Positions 50,101 through 62,100 of a stretch of 64,000 bases of DNA are shown here, piece after piece. The first letter of the stretch is position 1. Every line of letters begins with the position of its first letter. The notes beneath the pieces were generated by a model that worked only from the letters and a program-made list of their open reading frames with translations, did not search any database and had not been told where the DNA came from. The translations under genes and the position numbers were made by a program. The DNA is from Certhia americana (Eukaryota > Chordata > Aves > Passeriformes > Certhiidae): the NCBI GenBank assembly GCA_018697195.1, contig CM031878.1:70789072-70853071 (forward strand), in the 5' to 3' direction.

Positions 50101-53100
50101 CATTCATGGGAAAAAACCCCTAAACTTTAAGTCACTGAATTTTCGTTTCTGTCTCATGGCTTTTATTAACCTGTAAGTCAACACTCTTTACCTTTGCATT
50201 CCACTCATTCTTTTAAAGCCTATTTTCCTAGCAGAAGGGGCAGGTGGGACAATGAAGTGGATAGAAAGGAATGGTTCAGTCACGTGGCTGCCCTTGGGAT
50301 CATGGACACGCAAGGGTGTTGTGGTTCCTGTGTCCTCCTAGTAAATCCATGCTGCCTGTATGTAGACTGTGTCTCTGCAAAGCATTCCTTGCTTTCTTCA
50401 GTATCTTCCTGTCTTGCATTGGGTGTATGTTCCTGCACATTCCTCCCCAGAAAAATGGGGAGGACTCCCCTGCAGGAAAACATTGTTTGTATTTCAGATC
50501 GACATGAGGTAAGTTGGTTCAGTCAAGCTTCAGTCAAGAAGAACAATGACACCATGTAGTTTCACAGTACACTTGTTTGATACTTGTACTTGGATTCCCA
50601 AGGGTTTCAGTGTGCATATTGTGGGAAAATGGGTAGAATATTGAGAAGACAGAAAGTAGTTCTAATCTAAAATTAATTTTGGACCTGCCAATGATTTTAC
50701 CAGATTGCAGGACTAGGAAAAAGAAATTTCCCTCTTTTATTCACTGGCTAGTTTTTTGATTTGTCAAACCTGTATTTTGGCATTTGAAAGAAATAAATGC
50801 TAATCTGTGTAAATTTATTATCTCTCAGTACATTTCTAATAACTTGCAGAATTACTCACTACACTTCTTTTGGAAAATGGTATATATTCAGTCTTCACTC
50901 TAAATTTTTTTTCTTAGTAATCTCACAAGCGATTCAAGGGCTGTGGATTATTCTGTTTCATTCTTGTGTTCTTCTGTTTAGCAGCAATGTCAATACATTC
51001 ATTCATTAACATAAAACTATTACACAACAGAAGTAGAGGAATGGTGTTTTAGACTTCCTGTTAGGTAGGATTTCAGTTTCAGAGAGGGCTGTAATTCCAT
51101 TACAATCCCCACTGTAATGCCATGCAACAGCCACTGGATTTCCCATTTTCTTTCTTTGAAGTTTCACTTTAAAAATCAGTAAAATTAGACCAAGCAAGAG
51201 TGCCTGCTTGTAAATGCAAGAGATTTCTATTGCAAACTTAAAATGTGAAATTAAGAATAAACATATTTTAAACCCAGGAGTCTTTAGGGGTTTGTCTGCA
51301 CATGATTTTGTGCAGATATAAGATGTAAGTAAGATGTAATGCAGTTGTAAGTGAGGTCTCTTGCCCCAAGGCTGGATAAAGGCTGCCTCACCAAAAGTGA
51401 AATACCTTGGCTGTAAAATGTAGGCAATAATCCCAGCTGACATGCAGCCTACCTGTAATGGGATTCAGCACCATACTTGCATTAATTGCCTTGCTTTTGG
51501 ACTGCAGCTTTCTTGTAGTCAGCTGTAAATATTCTGTATACCTTTTCCAAATTTTGAATTTTGCTGCTGAGTTTAAACAGTGTATCTTTCCTTGAGACCC
51601 TGATGTTTTGTCCAGCTCCCACATTTGAGCCAGAAAACGAACACCTGTGCACAAGGCAGAAGAGGCAGTACAGAGCTGACAGTCTTACTGTGGCAATAAA
51701 GAGATGATGTCTCTAAGGCATCTTTCAAACAAGAGTAGAAAAGATACCTCTACTCACACAGCTGAAAGAGAAAGAGGTTTTTTTTATCAGTTGCTAGGCT
51801 GAAGAAAAAGGTAATTATTATCTTACCCAAACACAACAGAAACACATGGAGAAAGATTTCTGACAGCCAGCAGTGAATGTATTCTCTTCTAACCTCCATT
51901 TTCATTCAGTACGTTTGTACATAGAAGATACAGTACAGATCTGGGCTTTTGTGGGAATTAATTATGTCGCTTCCTGAAAGAATGGCAACATAGGTGAACA
52001 GCATGGCAAAGGGAAATTTCAGTGATCATTTCCAAGTATTGTTGTAATGCCACAAAGAAGCACTACAATGTAGTATCCTTCAATGGGGTGCTGAGCCAGC
52101 ATGAGAATTAAAACCCTGTGAGCATTTTATTTACAAAAATGTTTGAGATAACTTCTGTGAGTGTGTGTGTCTGCTTGAATTTAGATTTGGTCGCACTGCC
52201 TGATTTTGGAGCAGGTGGTATGGAAAACTGGGGGCTAATGATTTTCCAGGAATCTTCATTGATGAACCTCCCAAGTGATGAATTCACAAGCAGGAAGGCG
52301 ATGATTGCCTTAATTGTGTCACATGAACTAGGACACCAGGCATGTGGTAAAAAAATTCTGTACATGTATTTATTTTGCCTGTGACATTGTTTCCTCATGG
52401 CTGCTGACAACGCAGTTACTGATTAGAAGAAGCAAAATATTCAAAATATTCACTTAGCAGTAGAAGATGTCAGCACTAGAGCACCGAAGGCTTATTTGAT
52501 CATTTGTTCTGCTGATAAAGCAATGTTAAAAGTAGGTTCTATTGTCTTACTGGCTGCATACTGATTGCACAGGACTCATTGATACAAAACTGTCAATGGG
52601 ATGCTTGGTTTTTTTCTTACACAGCACTTGAATGCCATGAGAGAAGATACTCTAGGGATGTAGGGATGACAGTACTCTCTATACAATAAACTTAGTGCTT
52701 TGTTAGGATGCTCATACTGAGTGCATCAGTATTCTTTTGTAGTGGCAGTGCGTGTACATACTGCAAAAGGTATTTCTTTTACTGTAAGACACAGCCCATA
52801 GTACAACAGGACAATATTAACGTGAATGTACTTTGCACTGTAACTGGATCTTTGCCCAGCTTTCATAGAGATTTCTGAATTTTTCTTAATTGATTTGGAA
52901 TGATAATACAATTGCACTTCCTTATTGACAATGTTTAATTTCCTATTATTTGCCAAAGCAGCAGCTATTTGCACTTCATCAATAAAATTAGCAAAGCCAG
53001 CTTAACTTGGCTAGTACACGTTTATGCTTTTCTGACAAGGTCACACAGTCCTTCAGATGAGTAGAGTGTTTTTACTGCAGGCCAATGAAATAAATATCAG

Positions 53101-56100
53101 TGGTTAACTAAAATCTACTTTAAAATAAACCTGTAGTTCTGGTTTTTAAGAATTAGCAAATAAAATATAAATCCAGAAACGATCAGAATTTTGTTAAATA
53201 CTAAATACCAGATATGAGTACACAGCAGCTGTTCTGGAAGATTTGTACTTGCCATGAGAGGGATTTGCTGGTTTCGCAAATGGTTATTTCCCCAGTTTTA
53301 TGTATCATTCCTCTGACAATTTCACTTTGTTAAGAGCATGGAAAAATGATTTTGTAATTGCTTGATAAATGTCATACTTTTAATCATAGCCTGATATGGT
53401 TAAAAGCCTACTTTTAAATATAGCCTGATGATATTTTAGAAATTTGATTTGTGTTGAGGATAGTTTAAAGTTAAATATTCTATATGAATGGCATAATGCA
53501 CTGAGATTGACATTCATGGTATGAAATTGTAGATGAAGCAATTTAGAAATTACTGCCGTGAACCTCTGACTTTTTCTAAAGTATGTCTTTTTCTACTGAA
53601 TTTTCATTATCTGAAGGACTCAGCATTTTATTCAATTTACATGTAGTCATTAAATAAAGTTAGTCCAGCCTATGCATGTGTGTTTAACCTGCAAAAACCA
53701 TGAAAACAGCACACCAAGGAGATTTTGAGATATTTTTTCTTTCAATTTAAGTGGTTTGGAAATCTGGTTACAATGAACTGGTGGAACGATCTGTGGCTTA
53801 ACGAGGGCCTGGCCTCTTACTTTGAATACCTGGGAGCTACCTTTGTTGAACCCAAGCTTTCACTGGTAAGTACCAACGCTTACTAGCAAAATCCCAGCTG
53901 GTGCAGAGGACAGGTGGACAGCTGGGATTCTTCAGTGGCAAGGAGTGGGTGTTTTGCCTTAGATCTGTCATGTAGCAAACACAGATTTCATTCCTGGGTC
54001 CTGTTGTAGCTGATGGTTTTACTCCTCACCTGCCAAGCTCTTTCCTAATTATCCCAGTCCTCAGGTGTCTTTACCAGGCAGAGATCAAGCTGCGTCATTT
54101 TGAGTCTGCTTACCCCACTGGGTCCCTAGATCTGGTTGTAGATAAGACAAACATAATGCACATAGCTATTCCAACAGCAGGGTAAAATTCCTTCCTGTTC
54201 TGTTCAAATGGGAATAAGCATAAATCCCATAGCATATTAAAAGACTCCATCCATTGTTAAACTCAGAGATGGATGGATAGGGGCTGCTAATTGCAGTCAT
54301 GAGATGAGGTGCACTTGTCTGTGCAATTTAAAATATCTGTACGTGGTGCCATCAGCTTCTGAAGGCAGGAATGGCCTGAAGTCTGGGAAGTTGCTCCAGG
54401 GTGCTTATTATTAGGTTAAGTTGAAACACCGTTTGTCAATTTCCTTTTCACACTCACCAAAGCTCTAAATTATATGTTTGATTGGAAACTAGTAAAGACG
54501 TGCCAAAGAAATTCTGTCAGGGGATTTCTAAGTCATGGCATATGCTTACCTTGTTCTTTGAGCTTCAACAACAGCTCACTTCACTCTCTGCAAAGCAGTC
54601 TTAACACCACTGAAAAGTGTAAAGGCCACCAGATTTTAAATTGGAAATAAATGCTTGAGTTCTTTTTAATTTAAACATTTAATTTAGAAGCTTGCCTTTC
54701 TAAAAATCAGCAGTTGTTATTTGTGTTCCTGAAGTTAATTTTAATAATGGACAACAATTCCATTTGATACATTGCATTTAGGCAATGTGCCTTGGAAATG
54801 CAGTATCAAGCACACAGGTGTAAGAAAAAAGGTCTTTCTCGCATCGTTTTGTGGGTCATAAATGTTCACAGAGTCACAGAAAGGCTGAGGTTAGAAGACA
54901 TATGTGGAGGTCATCTTGTCCAGCCTCCCTGCACAAGCAGGGCCACACAAGAGCCAATTGCCCAGGACAGTGCCTCGGCATTTTTTGAATGCCTGCAAGG
55001 ATGGAGGATCCAGAACCACTCAGAGCAACCTGTGAAAATTCTCAGCCACCTTCACAGTGAAAAAGTTTTTCCTGGTGGTCAGAGAGACCCTCCTGTGTTT
55101 CATTGTGTGCCCGTTGCCTCTGGCCCAGTCACTGGGCACCAATGGAAAAGCCTGGCTCTGTCCTCTGCTCAGCTTTCCAGGTTTATACACTGATGAAATC
55201 CCTGTGAACCCTCTGTCCCCCAAGCTGAGCAGTTCCAGCTCTCTTAGCCTGTTCTAACAGGAGAGGTGCTCCAGTCCCTTCTCTAAACTGTTGACCATGG
55301 CAAGTATCATTTACTCAGGAGACATTTGCTGAGGAACCATTTTCCTTCCATATTTCTCACTGGGTGATAGCAGCAATCCCACATAGCTAAACCCTGTTAC
55401 CTTCAGTAGCTTAGGGTTTAGGTTATTGCTGAGGGTTGCAGCAGAAGAAATGGGAATTTAGGAGGAAAATGCTGCCATATTAATGACAGAAGTAAATTAA
55501 ATACAGGCTTTCAGTTTTCAGTATTTGTTCACTTGCTGTTTAATATAGTTGAGTTATTTTTGCCTGAGGATTACACTGTGACTGTCAGGTCCAAGCCCAC
55601 AATACTTTTAAGATGTAATATTTTCACTGGTCACTGATGCTGCATGTAGAAAATATTAGGAGCAGGTATATGGTCCCTTGTACTTCATGAGAAGTTTAAG
55701 GAGTGGGGGAGGTTGCTTATAGACAAATGATTCATAATAGTGCTAATTCCATACTCCTCATTCTCTCCAGAGAACTAGTATCTTCTGTTCAGCTCACTTA
55801 GATTTGTCTTCTTGCAGGACAAAATCTTTTATGCTCATGTTGTACAGCCTGTCTTAGGGGAAGACAGTGAAATAGCTCGATCACTGTCAGAGAGTGAAGA
55901 CAAGATCAAAGGATCATTTTCTTTAATGTCTTTGTTTGACAACATCACATACAGCAAGGTAAAAATATAGAAAATTCTTCCTATTTCTCACAGATTCTAA
56001 GCTAATGGTACAAGATAGGTTTGGGAGGAACTGTGGAACAAAACTGTTTTGTCATTCAAAATGTGTTTCTGCTGCACACACAAATTTTTTGGGTGCTGCA

Positions 56101-59100
56101 AATCTACTTGGCTATGAAGGAAGTGGTGAAAACATTTTTAACCTCTGTGAAATATGAAGTGTGGGTGTAGACCAACTAGCATCTCTGAAATATTTGAAAA
56201 AAAATATTGCAACAGTAGTTGCATTAATAATGATTTTTTCTCCCCATACTTTTTTTTGGTACTCCAGGGGGCTTCTATAACTTGGATGCTTTCTGGTTTC
56301 CTTACTGAAAAGTTGTTCATCAGAGCCCTTACTGTAAGTTTGAAAAGACAACCCCCTTCATCTTGCTCTATAAGCTTGAGAAAGTCAATTGTACAAATTG
56401 CTTGCCTTGCTAACGGTTTTCATTGAACCTCCATGAATTCTGATGCTTTTCTTTGTTTCCTCACAGTCTTATCTGAAAGAATTTTCCTTCTCAAATGCTA
56501 ATCAAGATGATCTCTGGACCCACATCCAGATGGTATTCATTTTGTGTCTCTAGTATTCTCTCGCTGGTTTTTGGCACAGTCCAAATTTAAGGAATAAACT
56601 ATTTGTAGAAGACTGAGTTGGAATGTGGTTATCTGCATAAAATTTGCTTTGCTGGTTCTTTCAGCTAGTGTTCTCAAGTGTTTATTTGAGTGCTTTGCTG
56701 CACCTGAGATTAGTAGGACTGAGTACAAGGAGTAGAGAGATGAGATAGGAAATCAGGACCAGGCAAAGTTTTAGGTTTCACGGTAATTACATAAGCCTAC
56801 ATGAAACTGCATAGCCTGTTGTTCTGGAGCTTAGGTTTTGCTAGATCAGGGTGTGCAATGCCTGGGGCTTGATGGTCAAAGATGATGGTGTGTCACAGGT
56901 CCAGCAAAGTCTATACCCTGGGCAGTAGCTCAGCATTTCTCCATTCAGTGGTTTTGGCAGAGATCTGACTTAGGAAAAAAATGATAATATTAAGTTATTT
57001 TTTAAAAAATCCAGCTTCCTGGCCCTCTAAAGAAGCCTTCGGTTGTGTTGCAGATTCTGTCTTAAGAATGGGAGTGCTAAAATTTCAGATATGCACATGT
57101 TTTAAGCCAGTGAAGAGTGTGCCAATTCACACTAGTTGGGACTCCAGCTTAATGTCTTTTTCAATTTATCTTCACTAATTCAGTTTGTTTATTATATCAC
57201 TTAAAATATTTGTGTTCCATCGGTTTTATTTGAATGAAATTAACTAATCAAGTCTGTCATAGCCATAGAGATGTGTAAGTATATTAACACTAAAAAGGGG
57301 AAGGTTAGCAGCAGGTTGTAGAATGAAAAATGTCATCTCAGTATTTCATAGTTCCTGAAAAAGGCTTATACTTGTATTATGCCTTTATTAGAGTGTCAGA
57401 AAGGTTCCTTGGACTTTGTTACATTGACTTTTTGCTTGAGTCAAAGGCAAATAAGCTGCTAAGCTTTATTTTCTCTACTACATTAGAAACACTCACAGAG
57501 ATTCACTGAAGCAGTATCAGTAAGTACGTGTTCATCATAAGTACTTCTAATTTCTCTTTCTCTTTCAGGTCGTAGATGCACAGAATGAAGTTCAGTTGCC
57601 AGCACCTGTAAAGCAAATAATGGATTCCTGGACATGCCAAAATGGGTTTCCAGTTTTAACATTAAATCTAACTACTGGAACAGTCAGACAGGAACAATTT
57701 TTTAATAAAAATAATAGAAAGAGTACTGATTCTTACAAGTATGTTTAGCTTGTGTTTTTATTGTATGTTTATACTCTGTTTTTTACAGGAAATGCTTCAG
57801 TTTCAACAACATGTTTTGTCCATCTGATTTTTTAACTTGTGTTTTTTTCTTGTGACAAGCAGCCAAGTAAAATCTGTTTGAGATTTTGCTGGAGTTTGCA
57901 ATCATTTTGCAAATTCTGCTTCTTTTTTGCCAAAAGTTACTTTCCTGTGGAATAGTGACTTTTCCAGCCACGTAATAATAAAGACAGATGCAGGCGATGA
58001 GTGTGTCGCAGAGAGGATTTTTACCTGGCATTTTCCTCTTTCCTCATCCCTCAGGTCTACACACTGGGGACCTGGATGAACCATGCTTAGCTTCTTTCCA
58101 GTGCACATATTCCCAGTCTCTTCTGCCTGATGAGGATTAAAGGGTTGCATTTAAATGCATTTAAATAAATGACCCCTTTCTCAGAAAGTGCTGATACCTG
58201 AACAACAGTTTTAAGTTCTTGTCATTGAACATTGCCAAGTGCCTGGGGCTTTTGAAAACCCATTTAGATGTCTGAAAATGATTGTAGAAATAGTGGCCTT
58301 TCATCACCCACTTTGGAAACTCCTGGCTAGATTTTGAATATTTATGAAGGAGCAGTTAATATGAATTTTGGGATGCATGATGGAGCCCATGAGATGAGTT
58401 GTCATGTGAAGAAAAAGTGTAAAGGAGAGCAAAATCCAAAGCAGTTTATTCTTGGAAATTATTGCTGGTAATACAAACAGACAAAAGGAATTCTGACAAG
58501 AGCCACAGAGTTTCCTTTGCTCCCAATCTCCAGAAACTGCAAAGCATTAATCCATTCAGTCTTCTTGGTTAGCTCAGATAAGGAATTCTAAGTCACAAGT
58601 GTGAAGTCCTTTACAAGTTAGCAAGCACAAATTACCGTGTGAATGTAAGAAAGCCCAGGGCACATATTACAGAATTTTTCAGGTGTTTGAATCTTTTCAT
58701 CTCTTTTACCAGAAAGGAGTTTTACATTCCCTCAGAAAAGAAATTACAAATGTTGGAATGGCAGTTGTATTGCTTTCCTTGGACCTTTCTTTGGTAGTTA
58801 TGCTTCTGAAAAGTAGCTTTAAGGTCTTCAGAAACAGGGTGAAATGTAATAAGTGAGGAGAATAAAATTATTACCTGGAAAAGGAAAGACAGCACAGAAA
58901 GACAATGATATTGAAATACCTAGCACTGAACAATATTCTTGATATGAGTGCCTTCTTAAAGCCATGCTAAAACTCCCTTTTGGAGAAGGTAGATGCTGAT
59001 CCAGCAGAAGTACCATTATCTGATGAGGTTGCATGCATCAGAGAGGACAGAATGTAGATGTATATTCTTGTAACTAATCTGCACTGTATTTTATCATCAG

Positions 59101-62100
59101 CTAAGAGGGATTTTTAAATATAAGAATTTTAATCATATCCTTTTATTTGTTAAGTAACACCTGGATTATTCCTATTTCTTGGATGAGAAATGGATCATCA
59201 CAGCCCTTAACCTGGCTAGATAAAAGTAGCAGTAAGTAATATATTTGTTTGCACATTCTAAAACCAAACTAATGAGAATATTCCAAAGTCTTTTAAAAAG
59301 AGAGGATATGTTTGAATTGAATAGGGAGATAAAACTTTAATGCAGAAGTGTCTCTGTTTATCCATTGTAAAGATTTTGTGCTACAATAGTCATAGCTTTT
59401 CAATTAGGTAAATATAATGTTCTTTTCTGTGTTACATCAAACTTCAGTGTAAGCTTTTAATAATGTGGTACATTATAATACATTATATTATGAGATTTTA
59501 ATAATGTGGTACAACATATGTTATGATTAGAGATTTCCACAGAAATATTGATTTTATAATTTTCTACACAAATCCAAACTTACAGGTCCTGTTTCTTTTA
59601 TAATATTCTTCCCCCAACAGTTCCCATTGATGCTAATGCCAGCTTTTAAGTATAGACAGGATTTCAGCTGTGATATACCAGAAAATTGTCAGCTCAGGTA
59701 GTAGATAGAAAAGTGAAAAAATTAACACTGACTGTAGGAAGTGACTCAAATATTGTTGTACATTAATATCTGTAACAACAGAAAATTAGTGTTTTCAACA
59801 GCTAATTAATTTATGCAAATTAAATAAAAATATAAAAAAGAATAAGATTTTAAAAATTTAACATCTTAAGAATAATAGAAAGTGATTTTATGGGCATTTT
59901 CAACACAAAAAAATTCAGTTCCTTCTCAACTCAGTGCTTTCCAATAGCTTTTTTTTTTGTTGTTTGTTTGGTGGTTTTGGTTTTTTTTTTTTTTTTTTTT
60001 GAGAAAGAAGACATATAATCATTAGAATTGGGTAATCATTTTGCTTTGGCAAGTCAGCCATGCATCAGGTTTTAGATGAGTCAAAAGAAGATGCAGAAAC
60101 TAATGCAGTGGAATGCTTAAGAGCAACTCTTCGATATGCTGTGCGTGTTGCAGCTCTCCACCCTCTGTTTGCAGTGGTTAAAAGTTTCTTCCTCTTTTTT
60201 AGGCAGTAAGATAGCTTGAGTGATCATTAATTCGACTGTAAATAGACAGGAAATGGAAAAAAAAAGGATATATATTCCTCTAAATACCAGATGAATCTTG
60301 AAGTACTTGCTCTGTCTAAACACTGGAGTCTCAGTTCTCTGTTCAGAGTAAAGCACTGGTGGGTGTAGACAATGCACCAGCACTGATTTACTGCCTTAAC
60401 AGAGTATGCCTTCTCAAATCAGGATGTGTAAACAGCATGCTCTTCTGATGAAGCAGCTTAGAGCCTTCAAGGCTCCACCAGCTCCTGCAGTGCAGTGCAC
60501 AGTCAGTCAGGCAAGTGAGTGACTCATGAATAAGTGAGATGGACTGCAGGAGGAAGCTGTTAGTGAGTGATGTAACTCAAAAAAAGATTATGGCACTATT
60601 CTTTAAAATAAGCATTTTCAATTAGTTGTCTCTTGGTTTAATTTTTTTTTTTTCCTTGATCTGAATTAATCTGAATATTGGTAGGTGGTCAGTTCTTCTG
60701 TGAGGTGCTGAGCGCTATGTTTTGGAGCTGGGAGCAGCAGGTGTGCTGTGGGTCCATGCCCTACCACAGGTATGGGAGGGTATTGCCCCCCATCCTGAGA
60801 GTTTGCTCTTGGGTAAACTTTCTGAAGTCTCACAACTGCCTTTGAGCTAAAGGGCTGGAGCAAAATGGGTCTTCAGCCTACCTCTTAGAGTCTCAAGGTG
60901 CTCAGTACCTGAGGAATCATTGTCTTGTTGAAGTCATTCTGCTGTGCAGAACAGAGACCTCAAGTCCACTGAGCTCTTGGGGAGTCCTTTTTGAGTCCAG
61001 TCTCAAACTTGTGTCTCATATCTCAGAGGAGCACCAAGTCCATTGTTTGTAAATGTGAAAGAATCAGTGCATGGAAAACAAATGATACATTCTAATGTCA
61101 TTTTACAGAAATGTTTCCTGAAATGCAAGTATCAGAGTCAGAATATGACTGGATCTTGCTAAATGTAAATTTAAGTGGATACTACAGAGTGAACTATGAC
61201 CAATTAAACTTGAAGAGATTAGCACACTTGCTTGAAAATGATCCAAAGGTAAGATCATGTTTGTTTTCTCGATCTCATGAGCAGACTCTTCCTGTATATT
61301 TTTTTCATGCAGTTTCTACCTGTAACCACATTGACGAAATCTGGAATAATGACAGACTCACCATTGCATTGCTAAAGTCACTGACTTTTTGTAATGGAAG
61401 ATGACAGGCATGAACAGTTTCACATAAGCATGAAAAACAACTTTACATGACATTTTGCCTTCAAATTTGTGTTGATAGCTTGTGGTTCTTCTGCTGCCTT
61501 TAAATCTGGCTCAAGGATCTTTCAGTATGAATGTGGGACTGAGCTTTAGCTGGTATAAAGTGACCATGAAGAAGGAAGATTGTGAGAAAGTTTTTTATTT
61601 CCACTTTTTGTCAAACCACAATGTTTCTGCCTGTGGAAGTGAAAAAAAAAAAAAAAAACAAATCAAACAACCTGACTTTTTTTGGTTGGTTGGTTGGTTT
61701 TGTTTTTTTTCTGGTTTTTGAATTTTTGTGGATAGTTTTCCTAGGAGTTTCAATCAATTCTATTTGAGGTCTTTCAGTCCTCTGTAAACACTGACTTAGA
61801 TTTTCATCCCACCTTTTACTTGCCATAGCCCAAACTGAAGGTGAAAGTGACTCTGTGTGGGGTTGCATGGTTTCAGTGTTACCTAATACTAGGTTGAGCC
61901 AGAGGCTGCAGTACTAGCGTCAGCTCATTGGTTTTGGTAACAAAAGTGAGAAAATTTAACTTTTCGACCTAATAGTAGTCAGTGCAATCTTTCTCTAGAG
62001 AGTCTGGACAGGAGGCTGGTCAGAGCTCATTAAACCTTCCTACAGAACAGTGACTTCCTTTCTTCTAGGCTTCTTTCTTTCATGAAAATCTACATCTTCA

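Noticed and set aside
52347..52348. GT at 52347 as the true exon 5 donor
   Set aside because: It adds 7 nt, destroys the HQWFGN junction and gives a premature stop in exon 6. It is kept only as a possible minor isoform.
52118..52384. 88-codon open frame as a stand-alone protein
   Set aside because: It is LVRN exon 5 read through from the upstream intron into intron 5. The residues after HELGHQ come from the intron.
54792..55257. open frames of 133, 67 and 66 codons inside LVRN intron 6
   Set aside because: They lie on the minus-oriented CR1 fragment and reflect repeat sequence, not a host gene.
61111..61404. 97-codon open frame as a gene
   Set aside because: Its first part is LVRN exon 12 and its tail runs past the GTAAGA donor into intron 12.
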